This document shows, piece after piece, positions 29,816 to 40,053 of a stretch of 64,000 nt of DNA. The notes below the pieces were generated by a model. It saw only the letters and a list, made by a program, of their open reading frames with translations, had not been told where the DNA came from and searched no databases. Made by a program: the position numbers and the translations under genes. Within the stretch, counting starts at the first letter, position 1. Each line of letters starts with the position of its first letter. Source of the stretch: Puccinellia tenuiflora (Eukaryota; Streptophyta; Magnoliopsida; Poales; Poaceae); contig QRDG01000816.1 in assembly GCA_012064385.1 (NCBI GenBank), forward strand, positions 988,543-1,052,542. The letters are read 5' to 3'.

Positions 29816-31619
29816 GGACCTGGTGATTCAGCAAACATCCGGCAACTGGGATGCCCTAGATGCCAACATGGCGGCATACCGGTTCCATGTCCAGAAGATT
29901 TCAGGATTCTTTGATGGGTGCGAGTTCACTCATATTCGGCGGACAGATAACGAAAGTGCAGACATGTTGTCCAAGATTGGGTCATATCGGCAAGCCATTC
30001 CGCCCGGAGTGTCACTGGAGCATCTTCACAAGCCATCAATCAAGCCTTCACCCGAATCAGAATCGATATTCATCCCGGGTAATCCGGAGCTCGGTATCAT
30101 CCCGATGGATGTAGACGTCGGAAGCAAGTTGCAGGACTCGGGGACTGCTGCGCAGGACCCGGGGACTTCCATGGAGGTTGATTACATTCAGCAAGACTCG
30201 GTGACTACGCTGGAGAACTGGAAAGCTGCTTGGCGGAACTCGGGGACTCCTTGGGAGGACTCGGGGACTCACCAGCCTATGTCGGGTGTGGTGATGTCGG
30301 TTGATGCAATGGAAATCGACGAGCCTGTACTCGGCACTCGCCCGGTACCGGCATGGGCACAGCCCATCATGACATTCATGTTGGATGGTACTTTACCGAG
30401 TGATGAGGTCTCGGCCAGACAGATTCAGAGGCGATCCAAATCCTTCACCATCATCAATCGTGAGCTATACAAGAGAAGTGTGACCACTGTGCTTCAGCGC
30501 TGTGTCGAGCCAGAAGAGGGAGAAAGAATCCTCCGAGATATTCACCAGGGGGAGTGCGGTCATCACGCCTCTTCCCGAGCTATAGTGGCTAAAGCATTCC
30601 GATATGGGTTCTACTGGCCCAGCGCTTTGCAACAAGCAGAAGATATTGTCCGGAAATGTGAAGGATGTCAGAGGTTTGCTCACAAGATTCATATGCCGGC
30701 ATCAGCTCTTAAGACTATTCCTATCACTTGGCCATTTGCAGTGTGGTGTCTGGATATGGTGGGACCCTTTAAGCCTACCCGAGGTAACATGACTCACATC
30801 CTGGTGATGGTGGACAAGTTCACCAAGTGGATCGAGGTGAAGCCAATTAGAAAATGCGATGGCCGCACCGCCGTGTCATTCCTAAAGGATATTATCCTAA
30901 GGTATGGGCATCCGCATAGCATTATCACGGATAATGGCACCAATTTCGCCGAGGGAGCCTTTGCTCGGTTTTGCCAGGAAAAAAGAATCCGGCTAGACCT
31001 GGCCTCGGTTGCGCATCCGCAGTCCAATGGACAAGTGGAAAGATCAAATGCCTTAATCTTATCCGGCATCAAACCCCGGTTGATTGAGCCACTGTTGCGT
31101 GCTCCGGGTTGTTGGCTGGATGAGATTCCGGCAGTACTATGGAGTCTGAGGACCACGCCGAATCGCTCCACTGGCTATACGCCATTCTTCCTGGTTTATG
31201 GAGCAGAGGCAGTTCTGCCGACCGACATAGAGCATGACTCGCCAAGAGTTGCTTTATATACCGAGTCAGAGGCAAAGGAAGCCCGAGAAAATGATGTTGA
31301 TCTGCTCGAGGAAGCAAGAGAATTGGCATTGTCCAAATCGGCAATATATCAGCAAAACCTCCGACGCTATCATAGCCGGAAAGTAAATCCTCGCAAGTTT
31401 CGAGAAGGGGACCTGGTCCTTAGGCTGGTACAGCGCACCGCCGGAATGCACAAGTTATCGCCTCCTTGGGAAGGGCCATTTATTGTGAGCAAAGCTTTGA
31501 ACAACGATGCATATTATCTTATTGATGCCCAGGCACAGGTGAAGAACCGAATGGATAGATCCGGAGAGGAGACCAAGCGACCTTGGAATGTAGCTCTTCT
31601 TCGCCCTTTTTACTCTTAA
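29816..31619 (+). CDS. pol: Tat-3 archaeal-type RNase H remainder and integrase, shifted frame
   Basis: This continues pol in the +1 frame after the single-base insertion. RNase H ends at FTHIRRTDNESADML. A linker (about 30086-30340) carries five or so copies of a GACTCGGGGACT-like motif, read as repeats such as QDSGTAAQDPGT and NSGTPWEDSGT. Integrase then has an HHCC finger (CGHHASSRAI...CEGCQ), WCLDMVGPF, ITDNGTNF, QVERSNAL and the C-terminal LSPPWEGPFIVSKALNN. Stop TAA at 31617-31619. The family role is insertion of cDNA into the genome, using DDE residues visible here. Confidence 0.88.
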
Positions 31620-32435
31620 GGACTCAATGTATGTATCTCGAAACTTTGAAATGAAATGTCGGCACTCCGAAATGAAATTCGGGGACTGCCTTGCTATGAA
31701 TCTTGTGTTGTATGCTTGTTTATCTCTGTTTTCCTTTATGTCGGGTGGCTTCAAAAATCGTGCTTCCATGTTTGCAAGTATTGTATGCTATGTTTTTGTG
31801 ATTTTGTGACCCGAATGCCAAGAAACCCATTGAAGGTAGGCAAGGGCTGAGATTGCAAGGGATAGTAAACAAGAAAACAGACTCGGGGACTCGGTCCAGG
31901 GGCGATTCGGTTTTCTTTTCTGTTTTATGTCGGATGGCTCTAGACCACGTTTCAAAGTTTTGAGTATTGTATGCTATGTTTTTGTAATTTTGTGACCCGA
32001 ATGCCAAGAAACCCATCGAGGCAGGCAAGGGCAGAGATTGCAAGAGGTAGTACACAAGAAAACAAACTCGGGGACTCGGCCCAAGTGCGATTCGGCACAA
32101 GTTGTTTCGTTTCAAACCTTTATGTCGGATAATTGTGAGCTTTGACTCAAAGTTTCTTAGTATTGTATGCCGTATGTCGGTAATCTTGTGACTCGACTGT
32201 CAAGAAACCCAAAAGAGGTAGACAAGAGCAGAGGTTGCTAAGTATGGTAAACAAGAAAACGAGCTCGGGGACTCGGTTCAGAATGATTCGGCATACTAAA
32301 TAAACCATGCTAAAATTGTGCAAAGTAAAAGAACCAAGTACCAAGCATGAAAAGCTAAAGGTTTATGTTACAATTGCACCCGGCATTCCGGGGATTTGAC
32401 GATTTGAGCTTTTTAAGTATAGGCAGAGCAGGATC
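31620..32435 (+). repeat. Tat-3 3'-region tandem array
   Basis: Four units carry TTCGGGGACT or CTCGGGGACTC near 31679, 31882, 32068 and 32264, spaced about 186-203 bp, and an ATGTCGG half-site each (31739, 31927, 32121, 32173). It is homologous and inverted to 21669-22330. Confidence 0.87.
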
Positions 32436-35400
32436 CTAGATACTTGGAGCAGAGGCAGCGGCATCGGTCCTGGCCGGTTCCGAGGTCGAGGTCTCGGCGC
32501 TATCCTAGGTCGCGGCGGCCGAGGTGGTGCCTGTGGCTGTGTCGGGAGGAGTATCGGCTTGGATTTCTTCATCGACTTGTTCTTCATCCGTTTCTTCGCC
32601 CTCGCCGTCGACCTCCATTTCCTCTCCTTGAGGAACCCGATCACCCGGAACAAAGCTGTGTACCGGAGCGTATTGGATGAGGGAGTGGGCCAGTTCTTGA
32701 CGACGTCGAATGAGATCCGGGTCGGAAAGCCACTTGGAGCTGTCGCGGATGGTCTTCAGCATGTCGAGGTCAAGCTCCTCGTACCAAGATAGCGGATGAT
32801 CGCCAGTCATCAAGCCTTTCTTCGGAGGCCAACAAGCACTTGGCCAGTTCATCCACAACCAAAGGGGCCTCGCACCCGGGCCAGAGAACGTTGTAGGCTC
32901 GGATTGCCGAGGTAAGGAGATTCATCCCAATGGACCTCATCGGCACCAAGCGCGCCTTCAATGCCACCAGGTGGGCATCCATATCCCACTCGGATGAGAT
33001 TGGGCCATCCTGGATTTCCTTGAACCGGTGCTCGGCAGCGCTCTTGTCCGCGGCAGCCTTGGTGTGGGGGAAGCGCTCTGAGTAAGGAATGGCTAACGCC
33101 AGAATGAGTTATTTGAGAAGAAAAATAATAGATTGAGTAAAGGCAGAAGGGGAAGTAGCTTACTGTCCATCTCGGAGTTAATTTTGGAGATATCCACCAG
33201 CCACTGCGCAATCTTGGCCTTCAGATCTCGGAGCTCGCTCGCAGCCGAGGTTACCTCGGATTTGGATTCTGCAAGAGATTCCTTTAGCTTCCGAGTCTCC
33301 TCTTCTCGGAGTTGCTTCTCTGTGGCGGCGGTTTTCTCCGACTCGGCGGCTTGACCCCGAGTTTTCTCCAGCTCGGCCTTCAGCCGAGATATCTCCTCCT
33401 GCTCCTTCTTCAGCTCGGCCTGGAGTGCAAGCTCGCGCTCCTGATGTGCGGCTGTGCCGAGGTAGCTGATGTTAGAATGAGAATTGGTGCAAGTACAAGT
33501 TGAAAGGCGAAATATGGCTTACACTCGATTTCCGAGATCCGTTTCTCCAGCCCTTCCGCCTTGGACTCCGAAGCAGCTAGTTGCTGCAGCTTGGCCTGCT
33601 GCAGCTTGAACTTATCAGAGAGGCTCTTGTGAGCCAACAGCAGCTTGCGGTGCACCTGTGTGCGCTTGGTCATGCAAGCCTGGAAAGAAGGAATGTTAGA
33701 ATGGTTGATAAAGATTCAGGCCGAGTTACCCTCATTCAACCGAGTCAGCTTTACTCGGTCCAGTTCAGTCACTCGACCCGAATCTCGGGGACTGGGGATG
33801 GATGATATCTATATTAAAGAAATTAACCGAGTTATCTTTACTCGGCAGGACTTACCGCAGCTGCTTGGTCGGCTGCGAGAACGGCATCTTTTACTGCAGC
33901 CATCTTTTGGGCCACCAGACTCGGCCCTACCGAATGTTCTGAAACGATCTGGCTTGCTGGTGCCTTTGAGCTCACTTCGCTCAAATCGGCGGCGTTCCAA
34001 TCCATATGATAATGCTCGAGGGAGCCCAAGCTTTTTCCGCTAAGTGTTTGCAGTGGCGCAAACCCCCAGCTGGTGGTCTGGATGCTGCCGGATGTCGCTG
34101 CTCCGGTGCTTAGTGGCACAATCAGCTGCCGTTCCGGGTTCGCCGACACTGATGTCGCCGGTGCCTTTTCTGCCGATACCCCAGTGGCAGGAACTGGGGC
34201 CTTAGATGTCTGTGGCTGCGGCTGCGGCTGTGCCGGTGGCGGTGTTGGCTTGGCCGTGGACATCGATTTGGATTTTGAGGGCGAGGGCGCCGACTTGTGT
34301 TTTGGCGGCTGCTGTGCTGCTGGAGGTTGAGTCTGCTTCTGCTTTTGCTTTTGCTTCTGCTGCGGCTGCGGGAGTGGTGGCTGAGTTTGCTGCTGCTGTT
34401 GTTGTTGTTGCGGCTGTGTCGGCTGCTCTTGTTGTTGCGGCTGGTTCGGTGGATCCGAGTCCTTCTGGACCTCGGGCTGTTCTACTTCGGGAGCCGAAGA
34501 GCTGGCCCCGAGATAAATTACTTCAGGCGCTGCAGTTGCGGCCCCGACCGAGTCTTCAGTTCCGGCTCCGGATCCCGGAGCCGAGATGTCCGCGACCGGA
34601 CTCATTCTCATTGGACTCGGAACCCGAGTATCGTCGGGCCGAGGTGGCGTCGGTGTCCTTGGCGGGATCCGGTCGGTGGACCCAGTAGTGGGGGCCTTCG
34701 TCTTCAGAGGAGCCGCGCTGGAAAATCAAAACAGCAATGTATGTTGTCAAAAGGAGAAATACAGAAAGAGCAAGTTTAATCAAATGCGGAAAGTATATGT
34801 CGGCAAGAGGGGGTCTTACCCCTTAGTGACAGGGCGCTGGCGTTTCGCCACTGTCTTGGTCCTTTGTTTCTTCTTTGCGGGACCAGAGGGGCCGGAAGTT
34901 CCGGCATCTGCTGAGGCGGCTGTTCCTGCTGGGCGCTTCCGGGCTGCACCCTTGGGTCCCGTGGCGAGGGGTGCCACCTCGATCACTTCGTCCGAGTCAG
35001 CTGAGTTCGGAGACAGCGGATATGAGTATGAAATGGGGAGAGGATCATACACCTCTGAAACCCGACAAGCGTCGCCTTCATCTTCAGACCAATTTCGGAT
35101 GGAGGAAGCGCGAGTCTTACCCGTGGCAGAAAGTAAGCTGGCGTCGGGAATCGGCACGTTGTCCTCGTCGTCCGGGTCTTCCGAGTCGGCCTCGACCCGG
35201 TCTTTACCCCAGTTGGCAGAGGGGTTCTCTCCGTCCTCCGTCAGCTGTCGACCGAATCTCTGCATAGTGAAACGGGGAATGATTAATATCAAGTGCAGAG
35301 TTGTATCGGCATAAGGGTCTATGTCGGTGCAAAAGTTATGTCGGCAGAAGCGCTTACCTTCGGTGGAAGGTTGCTTCGGCTGTGGGGTTCTTTGCCCCAT

Positions 35401-36299
35401 TCCCATGTCTCCGGCATCTTGGTCCGGGCTATGGCCTTGATGCGCCGCCGGATCTGGGCGTTGTCCAGCTCGACGGTGCTAACTCGGGTCGGATCGAGTG
35501 GGCCGCTCATGTGGCAGATCTTGTGGATTCGGCGCTGGAGTGGCATGACTCGGCGACTGATGAAGGTAGCGAGTAGGTCATCGGCTGTCAGTCCTTCACC
35601 CCTGAGCTGCTCGACAACCTGGTGAATGCGGTTTACCACCAAGTTCTTATCTGTTGGATTGTACCCCCAGTTCAGCTGTGCGGTTGGGGGGCCGATGGCG
35701 AATCTCGGCAGGTTGATCATGTCCACCTCGGTTAGGTTCTTCACGTAGAAGAAGGAGCGTTGCCATTTCCGGCATGACTCCAGACCTTGGATCCGGGGGA
35801 AAACGGAGCCGCGCCGAGGTACAATGGTGGCGGCTCCGCACTGAGTCATTTCCTTGGGTGCGCCCGGATGATCAGGATTTGGAATGACTTGCTTCCGGAA
35901 ATGGAAGTACTTGGACCACGCCTCGACGGTGGGCCAGAGTCCGAGATAACCCTCCATGAAGGAGGCAAAGGCAGAGAGTGTGGTGAAGGCGTTCGCCGGG
36001 AGTTGATGGGGTTGGAGACCGAATTTGTTGAGGAAGCTGCGGAAGAAATCGCTGGAAGGAAGACCGAATCCTCGCTCGAAGTGTTCGAGGGAGACGACAT
36101 ACTCTCCCTCTTTGAGATCCGGAGAGGTCTCTGGACCCGGAAGCCGACACTCTACCTCGGCCGGGATCCGGCGAGTCCGGATCAGCCATTCTAGGTCGGC
36201 TCTGCCGACGTAGGAGCCTTCCCAGTTAGCTCGGGTGGATTCCGCCGCGACTCCTTCCTCTACCGCTTCAACCACTTCGAGGTTGGAACCGTCCGACAT
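32436..36299 (-). pseudogene. Tat-3 antisense passenger gene (PF04195-like), six coding exons
   Basis: Exons on the minus strand: 36299-35358, 35259-34820, 34717-33856, 33679-33523, about 33451-33165, 33092-32436. Splice sites coincide with those of the Tat-2 copy. Exon 1 (314 codons) is uninterrupted and has the same N-terminal domain (MEGYLGLWPTVEAWSKYF; HFERGFGLPSSDFF). Then follow an acidic exon with a basic end (KKKQRTKTVAKRQRP, a possible nuclear localisation signal), a Gln/Pro-rich exon, two coiled-coil exons and a helical last exon. Breaks: a net 38-bp deletion near 32790 that shifts the frame relative to Tat-2, and TAG near 32505 where Tat-2 has AAG. Function unknown; it is the best preserved N-terminal copy in the window. 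Confidence 0.75.
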
Positions 36300-37419
36300 G
36301 TTTGCAGCGGGTTATGGAGATCTACAAGAGGGGTCATGGCACTAAGATCAAAATCGTTGCAGAAAAAAGAAACAGAAAGGAAAAAATAGAAGCAAAACAA
36401 AGAGCAGAAGAGGAAGATCACGCATGCATCTAATCTAGAGGCAAAAGGCTCTAGTGCGCAAGAAGAAAGAAAAGGAAAAAGTACTACGGCGGCTAGTCCA
36501 CCGACGGTACCACCGCGTCAGGAACGGCAAACTCGCCGGCGGCGCCGGATGCGTCGCCGCGGTGAAGAACTCGAGGAAGAACAGGAGCAAGCGCTCCCGT
36601 AGATTCAAAGCGCTAATGTGCAAAAGAGAGGAAGAGAAGGAAATCCTACCGCGGTGTCGCGGCGTACGGCGGTGGCGATGTGCGTCGGTGGCGTTGGCGT
36701 CCGGTGGATCGTCGGTGCGCGCAGTCCGTGCGTGCAAGCGGCGGCGGAGCTGTGCGCGGAGGCGTGCACTGATGCTTGTGCTCTGCGCGCAAGAGAGGAG
36801 AAGGAAGAAGGAGAGAATGAATGCGGAGGGAAGACCGATGCTCCCTCCTTACTATTTATGGGCGGCCGGAGGAGATCGTGGGTGCGGGATCTGCTGCGCA
36901 TGATCTCGTAACCGACGGGGAGTTACGGCCCCACGATCTCCGCCACGATTGCCTCCGTATCTTAACTACCGCATGATCGACCACACGGTGGGTTACAGAG
37001 AGCCAACGGCTCTGACGCGCCACATCGGATCGGGCAGGACCCAAGGAGACGCGAGCGGTGCGGTCAAGACTGCACTCAAGTGCTGTCGTATGCACAGTTT
37101 CCGAAGCGACCGGCGTGACGCAAGTGGCGTGCGTGCCAGTGGCACGTCCATCCGGGCGCAAGGGTCGAGGCGTTGGGCAGAGATGCTCTGCCACGTAGAG
37201 GAACCAATGACTCGGAAGAATTGTGGGTTCTTCCAGTGATTCGGAACGATCCGACATCAAAGTCAAATATCATGATGGAAGGCAAAAGCTGCTTTCCGAC
37301 ATATAAATTGTTTACCGACGTATGTTATGTCGGTGATCACTTAAGAATGTTGGTTTTCGGGTAAACCTGCCGTGGTCCTACATCCGAGGCTGCAGGATCG
37401 CGCCAGCTTCGGGGACTAA
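36300..37419 (-). promoter_or_regulatory. Tat-3 antisense-gene promoter, leader and polypurine tract
   Basis: On the minus strand a TATA-like CATAAATAG lies at about 36861-36853 and a UTR donor GGTAGGA near 36650. Half-sites occur near 37254, 37298, 37316 and 37328 (plus-strand CCGACAT/ATGTCGG). The stretch is homologous to 1341-2413. The sense-strand polypurine tract is at 37407-37419. No other gene is seen. Confidence 0.65.
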
Positions 37420-38336
37420 TGTCGGGGGAAGCCCCCGAGTGGGGTCAATGTGGTAAAATAAGGTTGACTCGGAGTTGACCGAGTCAATGGAAACCGACAT
37501 ACCATACAGGTTTTATTCGGGGTCAACCGGGTAAAGGTTAACCGACATATCCCTATGTCGGATCATGATTATTATATGTCGGAATCCCCTTTATCGTTCT
37601 TATATGCAGGAGAGGGCAAGTCGAGTTATGGGCATGGGTGTGCCTATGTCGGGTGGAAGTCATCCCGGACGGTGGTCCACGTTCCTTGAGACACGGAGCG
37701 AAACAAGGGCAGCGGCGTGCTGCAAGTGGACGGCGTGCCAAGCCTCGGCCACGCCTCTGACGCGGGTGGCGCGGCACAGTGGCGCTAGGCCTAGGCGTGG
37801 GCATGCTGTCTGACACAGAGGAGACCGTGGCGACCAGCGCTGCCACGGTCTGGGTATGGCGCAGCGGCGCCCGTGTCGGCCGGAGACCAAGGAGTATGGC
37901 GACAGTAGCAATGTTTTACACTGTAACCCTGGGTTTCCCTATATAAGGAGTACCAGGGGTACCTCTTAGAGGGACGGGCAACACTTCATTTGAGCCTAGA
38001 CGCTGAGCAAATACGTCTTCCCTTGAGAGCTAGAAGAGAGCCAGAGAGCTGTTCTGAGACTCGGTTGAGGCTTAGATCTTGCAGTTCTTCGCATACAGCT
38101 CGAGGAGCAAGCTTGTAACCAGTTGTAATCCACATATAAATCAAGTGGCAGGCAGGAGTAGGGGTGTTATCTCCTCACGAGAGCCCCGAACCTGGGTAAA
38201 TTGTGTGCGTGTGTGTGTGTGGGTGAGTGTGTGTTCGTGTCTGTACGCCATGCGTGCAAGCCCTCCCCGGTACCTCCAGCGTCCAATCGGCCCCACATCA
38301 AGCCTATATGGCATCTGCCGTGACACCACCACGACA
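37420..38336 (+). repeat. Tat-3 3' LTR
   Basis: It matches 23827-24741 with about eight base changes and one 2-bp GT indel. TATA near 37940-37947, inverted half-sites at 37542-37549 and 37554-37561. Confidence 0.93.
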
Positions 38337-38341
38337 GGTAT

Positions 38342-40053
38342 GCCGCCATGTTGGCATCTAGGGCATCCCAGTTGCCTGATGTTTGCTGAATCACCAGGTC
38401 CGAGTCACCATAACAGATGATCCGGCGAATCCCGATCTCCTTGGCTACCTTGAGTCCATGAATAAGTGCTTCATACTCGGCGACATTGTTAGATGCCGCG
38501 AAATGGACTTGCAACACATATTTCAGCTGATCCCGCTTTGGCGAGGTGAGAACTACCCCAGCTCCCAGGCCCTCCTTTACTTTGGACCCGTCAAAATGCA
38601 TTCTCCAGTAATTGGAGTCCGGCAGGGACGGTTCATACTCCATCTCGGCCTAGTCCACAAGGAACTCGGCCACCGCTTGAGATTTGATGGTATCTCTTCT
38701 CGCGTACTGCGGAGCGTAAGCCGCAAGCTCAATAGCCCATTTGGCGACTCGGCCACTGGCATCCTTGTTACCAAGGATTTCCGACACAGGGGCCACACTT
38801 ACAACAGTTATAGGGTGCTCTTGGAAGTAATGCTTTAGTTTCTTGGCCGCCATGTAGACACCATAAGTCATTTTCTGATAGTGAGGGTAATTTTGTTTTG
38901 ATGCGGAGAGCACCTCACTCAAATAATACACCGGCCTCTGCATGGTAGCTCCTTCTTCTTCTCGCTCCACCACCACTACGACGCTAACGACTCGGTTAGT
39001 GGCCGCAATGTAGAGCAACATGGGCTCTCTTGGTAACGGCGAAGCCAGTATCGGCGCAGTAGCCAACATCATTTTCATCTCATGAAACGCCGCATCCGCT
39101 TGCGGGGTCCAGCTAAACCTGTCCGATTTTTTCATCAGTTGGTATAAGGGCAAGGCCTTTTCTCCCAACCGACCTAGAAAACGACTCAGAGAAGCCAGAC
39201 ATCCGGTGAATTTCTGGACATCTCGGAGGCATCTCGGCAATTTCATATTTTCTATCGCCCGGATCTTAGTCGGGTTTGCCTCGATACCTCGGCTAGACAC
39301 GAGAAAACCGAGTAACTTTCCTGCAGGTACACCAAATGTACATTTATCCGGATTAAGCTTAAGTCGGAATTTCCGTAGGTTTGCGAATGTCTCTTTGAGA
39401 TCATCCAGCAGAGTATGTTTTTCTTTAGTTTTAATGACTATGTCGTCAACATACACTTGCACATTTTTGCCTATCTGGTCATGCAGACATTTTTGCATAC
39501 AACGCTGATAAGTAGCGCCAGCATTTCTCAAACCGAAACACATAACACGATAGCAGTAAGCCCCGTACGGGGTGATAAAGGCAGTCTTTATTTGATCATC
39601 AGGGTTCAGCGGTATCTGGTGAAAACCAGAGTACGCGTCTACAAACGAGAGTAGTTCACACCCGGCCATGGAGTCGATCACCTGATCGATCCGGGGCAGC
39701 GGGAATGGATCTTTAGGACATGCCTTGTTCAAGTGTGTGTAGTCAACACACATGCGCCAGACAGTAGCAGCATTCGGGTCATCTTTTTTCTTCTCTACCA
39801 GGACCGGGTTAGCCAACCAGTCCGGGTATTTCACTTCTATGACGGCATTTGCTGCGAGTAACTTGGCTAACTCGTCACCCACAGCTTTCCTTCTTCCTTC
39901 GGCAAGACGCCGAGTCGGTTGCTTCACTGGCCTAGCATTTGGCCTGACATGTAGAGAGTGCTCAGCCAACTCCCTCGGAACACCCGGCAAGTCCTGACTG
40001 GACCATGCAAAGATATCCCGATTCTCACGGAGGAAGTGGATGAGCTCGCTTTC
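38342..40053 (-). pseudogene. pol: Tat-2 reverse transcriptase and RNase H, cut by Tat-3
   Basis: It starts after TAG 40056-40054 and carries the complete RT (MCVDYTHLNKACPKDPF, FVDAYSGFHQI, YVDDIVIK, FGVPAGKLLGF) and RT-linked RNase H. TAG at 38652-38650 replaces the TGG of Tat-3 (GACTAGGCC against GACTGGGCC). The archaeal-type RNase H then runs to the Tat-3 insertion (GNWDALDANMAAY). The reading frame picks up at 23821 on the far side of Tat-3, matching the uninterrupted Tat-3 sequence. Confidence 0.88.

Larger units (their letters stand above)
23827..38336 (+). mobile_element. Tat-3: nearly intact Tat-lineage LTR retrotransposon
   Basis: A 14.5-kb plus-strand element with LTRs 23827-24741 and 37420-38336, target duplication GGTAT at 23822-23826 and 38337-38341, primer site at 24744 and polypurine tract CTTCGGGGACTAA at 37407-37419. 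The LTRs differ at about 8-9 positions plus a 2-bp GT indel by eye (about 0.9%, near 0.35 million years at 1.3e-8), nearly all transitions. It lies in the RNase H region of its sister Tat-2 in the opposite orientation. Gag-Pro and RT are open, but one extra base in the archaeal-type RNase H and lesions in the antisense gene make this copy defective. Confidence 0.94.

Noticed and set aside
29805..29820. Programmed frameshift in Tat-3 RNase H
   Set aside because: Tat-2 has a continuous frame at the same place and no slippery sequence or structure is evident, so a simple one-base insertion is more likely.
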